A DNA stretch of 64,000 nt from Lactobacillus sp. (GCA_022651245.1 JALCQM010000010.1:1-64000); one strand, 5' to 3'. Shown: positions 39,045 through 48,501, counted from the first letter of the stretch. The notes: a model not told the origin generated them from the letters alone. Numbers and translations are program-made.

Positions 39045-39329
39045 GTGTTATTACCTGCAAGAACTGCGGTACTGAATGAGTTGTATAAAAAAGGCAACGC
39101 GACCGTCGAAGAAATCATGGCCGATTTGAAGTGCAAGTACGGGACCGAGCGACAATTTACCAAGAAACTCTACTCCGATCACTGTATGGCGCTAGAAGCC
39201 AACGGGATGGTCGAGTTGTCCGGGTATGAGCTGGATGATGCTGGTGAACTCCAAATGGAATACCGGATCACCGATGACGGTCGCAGCACGGTCCACAAAT
39301 ATGTTGCTAAAAAATACCAAGACGAATAA
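39045..39329 (+). CDS. Small winged-helix-like protein of unknown function
   Basis: A 94-residue soluble protein I do not recognise as a named family. Predicted helices in the first 60 residues (LNELYKKGNATVEEIMADL, QFTKKLYSDHCMALEANGMV) followed by a beta-hairpin (LQMEYRITDDG) look like a winged helix-turn-helix. The GTG at 39045 has AGGAAGGG 8 bp upstream; the GTG at 39036 overlaps that site. It may be a local regulator or a structural accessory. Confidence 0.6.
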   Translation: MLLPARTAVLNELYKKGNATVEEIMADLKCKYGTERQFTKKLYSDHCMALEANGMVELSGYELDDAGELQMEYRITDDGRSTVHKYVAKKYQDE

Positions 39330-39343
39330 CTGAGGTGATCAGC

Positions 39344-39643
39344 GTGAAATATTACGGCGAAGAAGCGCTTGGACTAGTGGAAACCGTCGGCTTAGTTCCG
39401 GCATTAGACGCAGCGGACAAGATGTTGAAAGCGGCCAATGTGGAACTGATCTCGTATGAAAACATCGGCTCAACTTTGGTCACCATCATGATCAAAGGGG
39501 ATGTGGCCGCGGTCAAGTCAGCTGTGGAAGCGGGGGCGAAAGCGGCCGATGCGATCGGCAAATTGACGGCACATAACGTCATGCCGCGGCCATTACCGGC
39601 AGTTGGGGCCATTGTTTCCGTCCATGACATCGATTCAGAATAG
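39344..39643 (+). CDS. BMC-H shell protein, divergent type
   Basis: A 99-residue BMC-H protein, clearly diverged from the four near-identical copies (GLVETVGLVPALDAADKML; pore region YENIGSTLV). A 10-residue acidic tail (VHDIDSE) follows the domain. The GTG at 39344 follows GAGGTG by 6 bp. A distinct pore suggests a different solute or a special position in the shell. Confidence 0.93.
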   Translation: MKYYGEEALGLVETVGLVPALDAADKMLKAANVELISYENIGSTLVTIMIKGDVAAVKSAVEAGAKAADAIGKLTAHNVMPRPLPAVGAIVSVHDIDSE

Positions 39644-39655
39644 GAGAAAAAGCCA

Positions 39656-39964
39656 ATGGCAGGACATGAAGCGATCGGTTCGATCGAAACCTTTGGATTA
39701 GTGTTTGTATTAGAAGCCGCCGATGCGATGGGCAAGGCTGCCGATGTTGACGTTGTCGGGTACGAAAACGTCGCCTCGGGGTACATTTCCGTGATCGTTC
39801 GTGGCGATGTGGCCGCGTGCCAAGCGGCGGTGGATGCCGGTGTCAAAGCGGTAGAGGCAATGGGTGCGGAGGTCTACAGTTCCGTTGTGATCGCCAGCCC
39901 GCATAAAGATCTCGACAAGATCATTCACCGTTACGCCTTGAGCCCGCTGACGCCAGAAGAGTAG
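39656..39964 (+). CDS. BMC-H shell protein, divergent type
   Basis: A 102-residue BMC-H protein (IGSIETFGLVFVLEAADAM; pore region YENVASGYISV) with a longer C-terminal tail (HRYALSPLTPEE). It resembles the PduJ/PduA-like class less than the other copies. Preceded by AGGAGAAAAAG. Ends right before the catalytically altered aldehyde dehydrogenase gene. Confidence 0.93.
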   Translation: MAGHEAIGSIETFGLVFVLEAADAMGKAADVDVVGYENVASGYISVIVRGDVAACQAAVDAGVKAVEAMGAEVYSSVVIASPHKDLDKIIHRYALSPLTPEE

Positions 39965-39978
39965 TGGGAGATGATGAC

Positions 39979-41436
39979 GTGCCATTCATTGATAAAGATC
40001 TGTTATCCATCTCTGAAGCACGGATATTAAGCGAGACGGCCAAGAATCATCAAGTTAATTTACTGAGTTATACCCAAGTCGAACTTGATAAGGCTGTTGC
40101 AGCAATTTTTCAAATGATTGAAAACGATGGCCCAACGCTGATCGAACAAAGTGTGCTCGATTCAGGCGTGGGGGACAAGCAAGATGAAGTGACCTTATTA
40201 AAAGAATTTCTGCCCACTTGGAAGGCTTCGGTCACCGGCAAGCGGTTGGTGGGGGGCCTCGAAAGTGACGGACCGATACATACCGTCGGGGTACCTTTAG
40301 GGACTGTCGCTGTGATCATGGGCCAGGCGCAACCAATCATGAATGTGTTTTTCGCCGCGATCAGTGCGATCAAAACCGGCAATGCCTTAGTGATCGTCCC
40401 GCAACCGAAGCTGGCTAAGACGGTCGCCAATGTGGTGACGCTGCTAGATAACTTGATCCAGCAAGCCGGCTTACCGAGTGCGACGATCACTTGCATGACC
40501 GAGATCACCGATGAAGGCATCACTGAGCTGATCCAAAGCCCCAATATTGCGCTGGTCATCAATCTCGGCAATGCCCGCTTCATGACTGGGACACTGCCTC
40601 AAGCCAAACCGATCTATTACTGCGGGACGGGGTCGACGCCGGTGTTTATCGAACGCACGGCGGATATTGCGCAAGCCGTTCAGCAGATCATCAAGAGTCG
40701 CAGCTTTGACAACGGGTTGTTGCCGGCGGCCGAGCAATTCGTCATTACAGAGTCGGTCATTGCCAATCAGGTGCGGCATGAGCTGGCGGCCCAAGGGGCT
40801 TACTTCCTGACCGAAGCTGACGAAAAGCAGCTGGTCCACTTGTTGCAATCACTGGATGGGGACTCGCAAGTCTTGACTGGACAATCTGTCCAAGCCGTCG
40901 CGAAGCGAGCAGGCTTCACGGTGCCGGCAGACGCCAAACTACTGGTGACATCACAAGACTATATCTACGCCGAATCACCCTATACCGAGTCGCTGGACTT
41001 TCCGATCATCGTCTTTTACCTCGAGCCCGACTGGTTACGCGCGTGTGAGAAGTGCATGGCCTTGTTGAAGAATCAGCAGCACGGTCATACCCTCGCGATC
41101 CATTCTAACAATGCCGATGTGATCCGGGAATTCGCCTTAAAGAAGCCGGTGGCCCGGGTGATCGTGAACAACGCGGCGAGTTTAGCGGCGCTTGGCATTG
41201 GCTCCGACCTTGACCCGAGCTTGTGGCTAGGCGGCATGACGTCTGGCGGCGGCAGCATTGCCAAAGGTATCACGCCAGCAGATTTGACTTACGTGCGGCA
41301 GGTTGGTTATCCGCAGGTGCCGACGCATGAAGCGCAAGCGCCGACGAAGCCGGCCGCGGCAAAATCCGAGCGGCAACAAGAGATCCAAGACGATTTCTTG
41401 AAGCTCTTAAGCAAACTTGTAAATGAAAGCGATTAA
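39979..41436 (+). CDS. EutE-like aldehyde dehydrogenase homologue lacking the catalytic Cys
   Basis: A 485-residue CoA-acylating aldehyde dehydrogenase homologue, alignable along its length to the active enzyme at 50124-51716. At the active site SFDNGTICASEQ of that enzyme, this protein reads SFDNGLLPAAEQ: the catalytic Cys is Pro249 and no nearby Cys replaces it. The reading frame is intact and well conserved otherwise. The C-terminus has an Ala/Pro linker and an amphipathic helix (IQDDFLKLLSKLVNES), the usual form of an encapsulation peptide. It may be a structural or regulatory partner. Start GTG at 39979 follows GGGAG by 8 bp. Confidence 0.85.
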   Translation: MPFIDKDLLSISEARILSETAKNHQVNLLSYTQVELDKAVAAIFQMIENDGPTLIEQSVLDSGVGDKQDEVTLLKEFLPTWKASVTGKRLVGGLESDGPIHTVGVPLGTVAVIMGQAQPIMNVFFAAISAIKTGNALVIVPQPKLAKTVANVVTLLDNLIQQAGLPSATITCMTEITDEGITELIQSPNIALVINLGNARFMTGTLPQAKPIYYCGTGSTPVFIERTADIAQAVQQIIKSRSFDNGLLPAAEQFVITESVIANQVRHELAAQGAYFLTEADEKQLVHLLQSLDGDSQVLTGQSVQAVAKRAGFTVPADAKLLVTSQDYIYAESPYTESLDFPIIVFYLEPDWLRACEKCMALLKNQQHGHTLAIHSNNADVIREFALKKPVARVIVNNAASLAALGIGSDLDPSLWLGGMTSGGGSIAKGITPADLTYVRQVGYPQVPTHEAQAPTKPAAAKSERQQEIQDDFLKLLSKLVNESD

Positions 41437-41454
41437 AAAGGAGCGTTTAAGCAT

Positions 41455-44001
41455 ATGAACATGCAAGATTTTTCGGCTAAATTAGCCGAAGCAACCCAAG
41501 ATTTGTCTGATGAAGAACGCGCATCCCTGCAAAAAATGTTCGCTTCGATTTCAGATGATATTCAAGGTGGCGCTGCGAAATCCGGCGTTAAAGTCGCCTT
41601 TGCTTCAGACGGGGAAGACGTGCCAGAAGGCATCACCCCGCGTCTGAAGGCCTTGAAGGAAAACTACTTAGACCAAGTGCCATCGATCACGACGTACCGG
41701 GCACGGGCGATCACCAAGATCGCCAAAGAAAACCCGGGGATGCCTAAGATCGAATTACGGGCCAAATGCTTCAAGTATTGCTGCGAAACCGCACCGTTGG
41801 TGATCCAAGATCACGAATTGATCGTCGGTGCGCCAAACGGTGCGCCGCGTGCCGGCGCCTTTTCTCCTGATATCGCTTGGCGGTGGATGGAAGACGAAAT
41901 CGATACGATCGGCAAGCGGCCGCAGGACCCATTTTATATTTCGGATGAAGATAAAAAGGTTATGCGTGACGAACTCTTCCCATTTTGGAAAGGCAAGTCC
42001 GTCGATGAACACTGTGAAGACCAATACCGTGAAGCCGGGGTCTGGGAATTGTCTGGGGAATCTTTTGTTTCCGATTGTTCTTACCACGCCTTGAACGGTG
42101 GCGGGGATTCCAACCCTGGTTACGATGTCATCACGATGAAAAAAGGCATGCTCGACATCCAAAACGAAGCCAAGGCCCACTTGGAAGACTTGGATTACGA
42201 AAACCCTGACGACATCGAAAAGATCTACTTCTACAAGTCCGTGATCGACACCACAGAAGGGGTCATGATCTACGCCAAGCGCATGTCCGAATATGCGCAA
42301 AGCTTAGCAGACAAAGAAGCGGACCCCAAGCGGAAAAAAGAACTTGAACAGATTGCTTACGTCAACAGCCGGGTGCCAGCCCACAAACCAGAAACCTTCT
42401 GGGAAGCGATTCAAGCCGTCTGGACCATCGAATCGTTGCTGGTGGTTGAAGAAAACCAAACTGGGATGTCGATTGGCCGTGTCGATCAATATATGTACCC
42501 AATGTTCAAAGCCGACCTGGAAGCAGGGCGCATGAACAACTTCCAGGCCTTCGAACTGGCCGGATGCATGTTGATCAAGATGTCTGAAATGATGTGGATC
42601 ACCTCTGAAGGCGGCTCTAAGTTCTTCGCCGGTTATCAACCATTCGTCAACATGTGTGTCGGCGGGGTGACCCGCGAAGGCCGCGATGCGACCAACGATC
42701 TGACTTACTTGTTGATGGACGCGGTGCGTCACGTGAAGGTCTACCAACCATCGCTGGCTTGCCGGATTCACAACAAGTCGCCACGGGCATACTTGAAGAA
42801 GATCGTCGATGTTGTGCGCGCCGGGATGGGCTTCCCAGCTTGTCACTTCGATGATACTCACATCAAGATCATGTTGGCCAAAGGCGTATCGATCGAAGAC
42901 GCGCGCGACTATTGCTTGATGGGCTGCGTGGAACCGCAAAAGGCCGGCCGCTTGTATCAATGGACGTCGACCGCCTACACCCAATGGCCGATCTGTATCG
43001 AATTGGTCCTCAATCACGGGGTGCCATTATGGTACGGCAAGAAGGTTTGCCCGGATATGGGCGACCTCACCCAGTTTGATACCTTCGAGAAGTTCGATAA
43101 CGCGGTCAAACAAGAAATCAACTACATCACCAAGTGGACGGATGTGGCCACGGTGATCTCTCAGCGGGTCCATCGGGATCTGGCACCAAAGCCGCTCATG
43201 TCCATTATGTACGAAGGGTGCATGGAACATGGGAAAGATGTTTCTGCCGGCGGTGCCATGTACAACTACGGCCCTGGTGTTGTTTGGTCTGGTTTGGCGA
43301 CTTACACCGACGCGATGGCAGCGATCAAGAAGCTGGTCTTTGACGACAAGAAGTACACCTTGGAACAACTTAACAAGGCCTTGGTCGACGACTTCCAAAG
43401 CGAACCGCAAGTACGCACCGACTGCTTGAACGCCCCGAAGTATGGCAATGATGATGATTATGCCGATCTGATCGCGGCTGACTTGATCGAATACACCGAA
43501 AAAGAACACCGCAAGTATAAGACCTTGTATTCCAACTTGAGCCACGGGACGTTATCGATTTCCAACAACACGCCATTTGGCCAAATGACCGGCGCTTCCG
43601 CCGGTGGTCGCCGCGCATGGCAGCCATTATCTGATGGGATCAGCCCGTCTCAAGGCGCCGATTTCAAAGGCCCGACGGCGACGATCAAGTCCGTTTCTAA
43701 GATGTCCAACGATAACATGAACATCGGCATGGTGCATAACTTCAAGATCATGTCCGGGCTTTTGGACACGCGCGAAGGCGAAGAAAGCCTGATCACCTTA
43801 TTGCGGACCGCCAGCACGTTAGGGAACGGCGAAATGCAATTTAACTATTTGGATAACCAGACCTTGATCGAAGCGCAGAAACACCCAGAACAATACCGTG
43901 ATTTGATCGTCCGGGTGGCGGGCTACAGTGCCTTCTTCGTTGAACTCTGTAAGGATGTTCAAGATGAAATTATCAGCCGGACGATGCTGACACACTTTTA
44001 A
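41455..44001 (+). CDS. cutC: Choline trimethylamine-lyase (glycyl radical enzyme)
   Basis: Cleaves choline to trimethylamine and acetaldehyde inside the microcompartment. 848 residues, the short form without a long N-terminal extension. Residues diagnostic of CutC are all present: Tyr210 and Asp218 (YHALNGGGD), thiyl Cys491 and Glu493 (GCVEPQ), Thr504 and Tyr508 (YQWTSTAY), and glycyl radical Gly823 in RVAGYS; spacing equals that of the characterised Desulfovibrio enzyme (offset +2). Propanediol or glycerol dehydratases of the same superfamily lack this set. The N-terminal ~50 residues may serve encapsulation. Spacing to AAAAAGGAG is 11 bp. Confidence 0.96.
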   Translation: MNMQDFSAKLAEATQDLSDEERASLQKMFASISDDIQGGAAKSGVKVAFASDGEDVPEGITPRLKALKENYLDQVPSITTYRARAITKIAKENPGMPKIELRAKCFKYCCETAPLVIQDHELIVGAPNGAPRAGAFSPDIAWRWMEDEIDTIGKRPQDPFYISDEDKKVMRDELFPFWKGKSVDEHCEDQYREAGVWELSGESFVSDCSYHALNGGGDSNPGYDVITMKKGMLDIQNEAKAHLEDLDYENPDDIEKIYFYKSVIDTTEGVMIYAKRMSEYAQSLADKEADPKRKKELEQIAYVNSRVPAHKPETFWEAIQAVWTIESLLVVEENQTGMSIGRVDQYMYPMFKADLEAGRMNNFQAFELAGCMLIKMSEMMWITSEGGSKFFAGYQPFVNMCVGGVTREGRDATNDLTYLLMDAVRHVKVYQPSLACRIHNKSPRAYLKKIVDVVRAGMGFPACHFDDTHIKIMLAKGVSIEDARDYCLMGCVEPQKAGRLYQWTSTAYTQWPICIELVLNHGVPLWYGKKVCPDMGDLTQFDTFEKFDNAVKQEINYITKWTDVATVISQRVHRDLAPKPLMSIMYEGCMEHGKDVSAGGAMYNYGPGVVWSGLATYTDAMAAIKKLVFDDKKYTLEQLNKALVDDFQSEPQVRTDCLNAPKYGNDDDYADLIAADLIEYTEKEHRKYKTLYSNLSHGTLSISNNTPFGQMTGASAGGRRAWQPLSDGISPSQGADFKGPTATIKSVSKMSNDNMNIGMVHNFKIMSGLLDTREGEESLITLLRTASTLGNGEMQFNYLDNQTLIEAQKHPEQYRDLIVRVAGYSAFFVELCKDVQDEIISRTMLTHF

Positions 44002-44029
44002 TTAACGTTTGTATGGAGATGATTGCTCG

Positions 44030-44980
44030 ATGAGTACTCAGACAAAACTAGATGTTGAACGCCAAGTCATGGTCTTCAACGTACAAAAATACAATGTCTA
44101 TGATGGACCAGGGATCCGGACGATCGTTTTCCTCAAGGGCTGTCCGCTACGGTGCCAGTGGTGCTCTAACCCAGAAGGGCTAGAACAAAAATACCAGGTG
44201 ATGTACAAGCGTGATGTTTGCAGCAACTGTATGGCCTGTGTCGATGTTTGCCCGATGGGGATCCACTACATCGATGAAAATGGTCACCACCAGGTCCGGC
44301 GTGATCGCTCTTGTAACGGGTGCCGTAAATGCGTCGCCGTTTGCCCGATGGCCGCGCTGAATATCAGCGGTGAAGTCAAGACCATTTCCGAATTGCTAAA
44401 GCTTGTGCATGAAGATGATGCGTTTTACGAAACCTCTGGTGGCGGGATCACGTTAAGTGGTGGCGAATGCACGGCCCAGCCGGAAGGGGCAATCACCCTC
44501 TTACAAGCATGCAAGGACGATGGCATCAATACGGCGATCGAAACTTGTGGGTACGCCCCAACGGAGAACCTGATGAAGATCGCGGAACACGTGGATCTGT
44601 TCCTCTATGATCTGAAGCACATGGATCCGGTGAAGCACAACGAATTGACCGGCATGAGCAACGAAAAGATCTTGGCCAACCTGACCAAGTTGTTGCAAGA
44701 AGGCTATAACGTCAAGATCCGCATGCCGATGCTCAAAGGGATCAATGATAGCGAAGAAGAAATCGACGCGGTCATTGACTTCTTGAAGCCGTATAAGGAC
44801 CTCCCGAATTTTAAAGGGATCAACTTGTTGCCTTACCACAAGCTAGGCGTGAATAAGTACAGCCAGCTGGGGATGAAATACCCGGTCGATGGCGATCCTA
44901 GCTTGAGCGATGCCGATTTGGACCGTATTGAAGGGATGATCAAGAAGTATGATTTCCCAGTTGCCGTGATCCGGCACTAA
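44030..44980 (+). CDS. cutD: Choline TMA-lyase activating enzyme (radical SAM)
   Basis: Installs the glycyl radical on CutC. 316 residues: radical SAM motif C-x3-C-x2-C in KGCPLRCQWCSNPE near residue 35-45, then an inserted ferredoxin domain with two clusters (CSNCMACVDVCP, CNGCRKCVAVCP), then the SAM-binding part (SGGGITLSGGEC). It needs reduced flavodoxin or ferredoxin. The ATG at 44030 follows TGGAGA; an in-frame TTG at 44009 is less likely. 28 bp after cutC. Confidence 0.95.
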   Translation: MSTQTKLDVERQVMVFNVQKYNVYDGPGIRTIVFLKGCPLRCQWCSNPEGLEQKYQVMYKRDVCSNCMACVDVCPMGIHYIDENGHHQVRRDRSCNGCRKCVAVCPMAALNISGEVKTISELLKLVHEDDAFYETSGGGITLSGGECTAQPEGAITLLQACKDDGINTAIETCGYAPTENLMKIAEHVDLFLYDLKHMDPVKHNELTGMSNEKILANLTKLLQEGYNVKIRMPMLKGINDSEEEIDAVIDFLKPYKDLPNFKGINLLPYHKLGVNKYSQLGMKYPVDGDPSLSDADLDRIEGMIKKYDFPVAVIRH

Positions 44981-44996
44981 AAAGGCGAGGTGCACG

Positions 44997-45344
44997 ATGG
45001 CAGAGATAACTGAAACCCAACGCTTAATCGAAGAATCCGTACCAGGCAAGCAAGTGACGCTGGCACATGTGATCGCTTCACCAATCCAGGCCGTCTATGA
45101 CAGTTTAGGAATCGGTAATGAAGGGGCGATCGGGATCTTGACCTTATCACCGTATGAAACGGCGATGATCGCCGCAGACCTCGCGGCTAAGGCCGCAGAC
45201 GTCAAGGTCGGCTTCTTAGACCGGTTCACTGGTTCTGTCGTGGTGTTAGGGGATGTTCAAAGTGTGACGGAAGCTTTGACCACCGTGTGCCAAGTTTTGC
45301 AGGATAATCTGGGGTTCACGGTTTGTGCCATCACGCGAACATGA
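44997..45344 (+). CDS. eutS: EutS-like shell protein (circularly permuted BMC-H)
   Basis: A 115-residue shell protein of the EutS/PduU type. The N-terminal part RLIEESVPGKQVTLAHVIAS and the later GFLDRFTGSVVVLGDV are family hallmarks. EutS hexamers are bent or have a beta-barrel plug on one face. It is the only permuted hexamer gene in the operon. Confidence 0.93.
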   Translation: MAEITETQRLIEESVPGKQVTLAHVIASPIQAVYDSLGIGNEGAIGILTLSPYETAMIAADLAAKAADVKVGFLDRFTGSVVVLGDVQSVTEALTTVCQVLQDNLGFTVCAITRT

Positions 45345-45382
45345 GTCGCGGCCATTAATTGGCGCATCGCTTCGGACGCCGT

Positions 45383-45408
45383 GGACATGACCCCACTAGG
45401 TCATGTCC
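45383..45408 (+). repeat. Perfect 10-bp inverted repeat inside the operon
   Basis: GGACATGACC, loop CCACTA, GGTCATGTCC, in the largest intercistronic gap of the operon (45345-45495). There is no T-run, so it is not a standard terminator. It could stabilise or process the transcript. Confidence 0.55.
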
Positions 45409-45495
45409 ATCCCGTTCGACACGATGTCCATATCGCCAGCGACAAGGCGTGATCCGCGACGGTGAGGACAGCCCCGGTTGAAAATGGTGATAAGG

Positions 45496-45939
45496 ATGAA
45501 ACGACGGACCATGATCATCGGACCCAACCATAGTGGCAAGGTCCAGCTGGCGCAGTACCTTGATCAGCAAGACAAACAGCGGATGCAAGCCTGCTTGTTT
45601 TACGGCGAGCAGACGCTGACGGTGCCAGGGGCGTATCTTGAATGTCCTTGGATGCATCAACACATTATCGCCGCGCAACAAGATGCTGACTGTATCTTGA
45701 TGCTATCCGCCATCGACCGGACGCGACGCAACTACCCACCGAATTTTGCCAAGGTGTTCCGCCTGCCGATCATCGGCGTCGTGACCATGACGACACAGAC
45801 GCCGCCGACGACAGCGGATGTCTATCGGGAATTCAAGGCGACCGGGATCCCAGAACCGTTTTTCACATTAAATTTACAGCGGCAAGCCGATTTTGCCGCA
45901 TTAACCGCAATGATCAATACGAAGAAAGGAGGGCTTTAA
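45496..45939 (+). CDS. EutP/PduV-like small GTPase-fold protein with altered P-loop
   Basis: A 147-residue protein of the EutP/PduV family. The Walker A motif reads GPNHSGKV instead of G-x4-GK-S/T, so the Mg-coordinating Ser/Thr is missing; the DxxG and NKxD motifs are also unclear. In relatives, this family may act as acetate kinase-like or in organelle positioning; function here is uncertain. Start is ambiguous: the ATG at 45496 fits the family N-terminus (MKRRTMIIGP), but its ribosome site is poor; TTG 45478 or ATG 45484 follow GGTGAGG. Confidence 0.75.
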   Translation: MKRRTMIIGPNHSGKVQLAQYLDQQDKQRMQACLFYGEQTLTVPGAYLECPWMHQHIIAAQQDADCILMLSAIDRTRRNYPPNFAKVFRLPIIGVVTMTTQTPPTTADVYREFKATGIPEPFFTLNLQRQADFAALTAMINTKKGGL

Positions 45940-47079
45940 GTGGCCCAGTATATGATGCCGACCAAGATTTTCTTTGGCAACGAAGCGGTTGACGAAATTG
46001 CCAACCTCAGTTTCAACCGATACTTCATTATCTGTGATCCCTTTATGCAAAAGAGTCATAAAGTCGATCTGATCACCAAAAGCCTAGATGCAAAAAAAAC
46101 CCCGTATGCCGTGTTTGCCGATGTTGTCCCCGATCCGACCATCGACGTGGTGACGCAAGGACTGGCACAAGCCCTTGCCTGTCAACCAGAGGCGATCATC
46201 GCCTTAGGTGGGGGATCTGCCATCGATACCGCCAAGGCGATCAATAGCTTGTACGCCCAATCCACCGGGGCGGCGGCACCGGCCTTGATTGCGGTGCCGA
46301 CCACCAGTGGCACCGGGAGTGAAGTGACGTCATTCGCCGTGATTTCCGATCCGGCGACCAAGTCCAAGTACCCGATCATCGATGCGCAGTTGATTCCCAA
46401 TTACGCCATCTTAGATCCGCAGTTCACCTTGAGTGTTCCCGCCAGTGTGACCGCGGATACCGGCATGGATGTTTTGACCCATACGCTAGAAGCCTATGTG
46501 TCTACCGGGGCGACGGATTTCACCGACGCGTTCGCCGAAAAAGCGATGCGGATCGTCTGGCAAGAGTTGGCGACCACAGTGAAGCATGGCGATGACCTCG
46601 CCGCGCGCACTAAGATGCACAACGCCTCTTGCCTCGCCGGGTTGGCCTTTAGTAGTGCCGGGTTAGGGATCAGCCATAGCTTAGCCCATGCTTTCGGGGG
46701 GATGTTCCACATTCCCCACGGCCGGGCGAACGCGATGATTTTACCGCACATTATCTCTTACAATGCCGGCTTAGAGTTGGCAGGGGAAAGCACCGCCTTG
46801 CACCGTTATGAGGCGGCGGCCAACCTATTAGGCATCCAAGCTGGCACGCCCAAAGCCACCGTTCATGGCCTGATCACCGGGATCAAACGGTTGAGTCAAT
46901 CATTCAACATCCCGCAAACGATCAATGACTACGGCATCGATCCCGAGGAATTCTTAGAAGCGGTGCCGGCTATGGCGCAAAAGGCCTTGGATGATAATTG
47001 TACGGGGACGAACCCGCGGAAGCCGAGTCTCGCTGACTTGGAAGGGTTATATAAGGAGCTGGTTAAAGGAGGGTACTGA
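45940..47079 (+). CDS. eutG: Iron-containing alcohol dehydrogenase (EutG-like)
   Basis: Reduces acetaldehyde to ethanol with NADH, recycling NAD inside the organelle. 379 residues of the Fe-dependent ADH family: nucleotide-binding ALGGGSAIDTAKAI near residue 90 and metal ligands in GMDVLTHTLEAY, HSLAHAFGG and HIPHGRANA. The GTG start directly follows the stop of the EutP-like gene and has AAAGGAGGG upstream. With EutE it allows redox-balanced disproportionation of acetaldehyde. Confidence 0.93.
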   Translation: MAQYMMPTKIFFGNEAVDEIANLSFNRYFIICDPFMQKSHKVDLITKSLDAKKTPYAVFADVVPDPTIDVVTQGLAQALACQPEAIIALGGGSAIDTAKAINSLYAQSTGAAAPALIAVPTTSGTGSEVTSFAVISDPATKSKYPIIDAQLIPNYAILDPQFTLSVPASVTADTGMDVLTHTLEAYVSTGATDFTDAFAEKAMRIVWQELATTVKHGDDLAARTKMHNASCLAGLAFSSAGLGISHSLAHAFGGMFHIPHGRANAMILPHIISYNAGLELAGESTALHRYEAAANLLGIQAGTPKATVHGLITGIKRLSQSFNIPQTINDYGIDPEEFLEAVPAMAQKALDDNCTGTNPRKPSLADLEGLYKELVKGGY

Positions 47080-47080
47080 G

Positions 47081-47653
47081 ATGAAATTCATCACCGAGTA
47101 TGACCTCAAGTACCAGTATCAACAGCAACCTTTCGACACATTTCAAGTGACAGCAACGCAGCGCTTGACGCCAGAGGCGAGGCAATTTTTAGCCGACCGG
47201 CGCGTGACGATCACCACTGCGCAACCGCCGGTGACGACAGCCACACCAAAACAACCGGCAACCGCCAAGTCAGTCCCGGTGCCAGACCACAAGTTAGCCA
47301 TTTTGGTCAACTACGTGCAACTGGATCTCTACGAGACGGCGCTGGCTTGTAAGCCGCTGGATATGGCGTTGAGCCAGCAACTCTTGGATCTCGCCGAAAG
47401 TTTAGAAGCACAAGCGCAAAAAGTGGCCGCACACCAAGTGCCACCTGCTAACCTAGTCGCCCCTAACACGTTCAAGCTCACGTATCTATATGCCTTGAGC
47501 GAATACGGGCCGATCATGATCAAGCTGGCGCACTTAGGCAACGCACTGTTACTACTAGGCGACCGCCTAGCCCCTGAGCCCAACGAGCTGATCCAAGTGA
47601 TCTTACAACAGCTCGCTCAACTCATTACGGAACTGAAACACAAGGAGGAATGA
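47081..47653 (+). CDS. EutT/cobalamin adenosyltransferase-like protein
   Basis: A 190-residue protein: short N-terminal domain (FITEYDLKYQYQ...RLTPEARQFLADRRVTITT), Ala/Pro/Thr linker (residues ~48-70), then a four-helix-bundle-like domain with KLAILVNYVQLDLYETAL and LIMIKLAHLGNALL-type helices (positions ~75-185). This layout recalls EutT. The cysteine/histidine metal cluster of classical EutT is not visible. CutC needs no cobalamin, so a role other than B12 adenosylation is likely. The N-terminal domain shares its TPxA pattern with the EutQ protein of this operon. Confidence 0.65.
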   Translation: MKFITEYDLKYQYQQQPFDTFQVTATQRLTPEARQFLADRRVTITTAQPPVTTATPKQPATAKSVPVPDHKLAILVNYVQLDLYETALACKPLDMALSQQLLDLAESLEAQAQKVAAHQVPPANLVAPNTFKLTYLYALSEYGPIMIKLAHLGNALLLLGDRLAPEPNELIQVILQQLAQLITELKHKEE

Positions 47654-47655
47654 CC

Positions 47656-48501
47656 ATGTCTGCGGAACAAGAATTCGCGTATTGCAACCGCATCATTTCG
47701 CAATTTGAAGCTGTCATCGACCACCCAATCACGACGGCAGATGGCGATTACTATACTGGGGTCGATCTGGGCACCGCCTGTATCGTGCTGGCCGTTTTGG
47801 ATCGCACTGGTCGCCCTGTCGCTGGGGCCTATCAATATGCGAATGTTGTCCGCGATGGCATGGTGGTTGATTACATTGGCGCGATCGATATTGTACGGCA
47901 ACTGAAAGAAAAGCTTGAAGCCCAATTACACACAGAACTCGTGCATGCCGCAGCAGCCTTACCACCTGGTACGGATGAACTGGATTCGGGTGCGATCAAA
48001 AACGTGGTGCAAGCCGCAGGTTTCGAGCTGGACAACTTGTTAGACGAACCATCGGCTGCCAATCAGATCTTGCGGATCAAAGATGGCGCGATCGTCGATA
48101 TCGGCGGTGGCACCACCGGCATCGCTGTGTTGAAAGAGGGGGTCGTGACCAAGGTGGCCGATGAGCCGACCGGCGGCACGCACTTATCCTTAGTGATCGC
48201 CGGCGCCTATCAAAAAACTTTCGACGAAGCCGAATTATTTAAGCGGGATGAGGCGAACCATCAAGCTCTGTTACCCGTCGTCAAGCCAGTGATCGAAAAA
48301 GTCGCGTCGATCATCACGCAACATATCGCTGGCGAGAAGGTCGATGAGATCTATTTGGTCGGTGGTACCTGTTGCTTGACCGGCCTTGAAGGGATTATTG
48401 AACAAAAGTTACACATTAAAACAGTCAAACCTCAAAATCCGATGTTTGCCACCCCATTAGGTATTGCAACCAGTATTGTGCCAGAACTTGAACTCGCGTA
48501 A
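47656..48501 (+). CDS. eutJ: EutJ-like actin/Hsp70-fold chaperone
   Basis: A 281-residue protein of the EutJ family with an ASKHA-type nucleotide fold: phosphate loops GVDLGTACIVLAV (residues ~33-45) and VDIGGGTTGIAVL (~150) plus YLVGGTCCLTG. Thought to help assembly or reactivation of encapsulated enzymes. The ATG at 47656 has AAGGAGG 7 bp upstream; the ATG at 47650 overlaps it. Confidence 0.9.
   Translation: MSAEQEFAYCNRIISQFEAVIDHPITTADGDYYTGVDLGTACIVLAVLDRTGRPVAGAYQYANVVRDGMVVDYIGAIDIVRQLKEKLEAQLHTELVHAAAALPPGTDELDSGAIKNVVQAAGFELDNLLDEPSAANQILRIKDGAIVDIGGGTTGIAVLKEGVVTKVADEPTGGTHLSLVIAGAYQKTFDEAELFKRDEANHQALLPVVKPVIEKVASIITQHIAGEKVDEIYLVGGTCCLTGLEGIIEQKLHIKTVKPQNPMFATPLGIATSIVPELELA

Noticed and set aside
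42304-43017. 237-codon antisense frame within cutC
   Set aside because: Shadow of the GC-rich cutC codons; no family features or translation start.
41455-44001. Propanediol or glycerol dehydratase, or pyruvate formate-lyase
   Set aside because: The residue set Tyr210/Asp218/Thr504/Tyr508 and GCVEPQ is that of choline lyase, and pyruvate formate-lyase has adjacent Cys-Cys.
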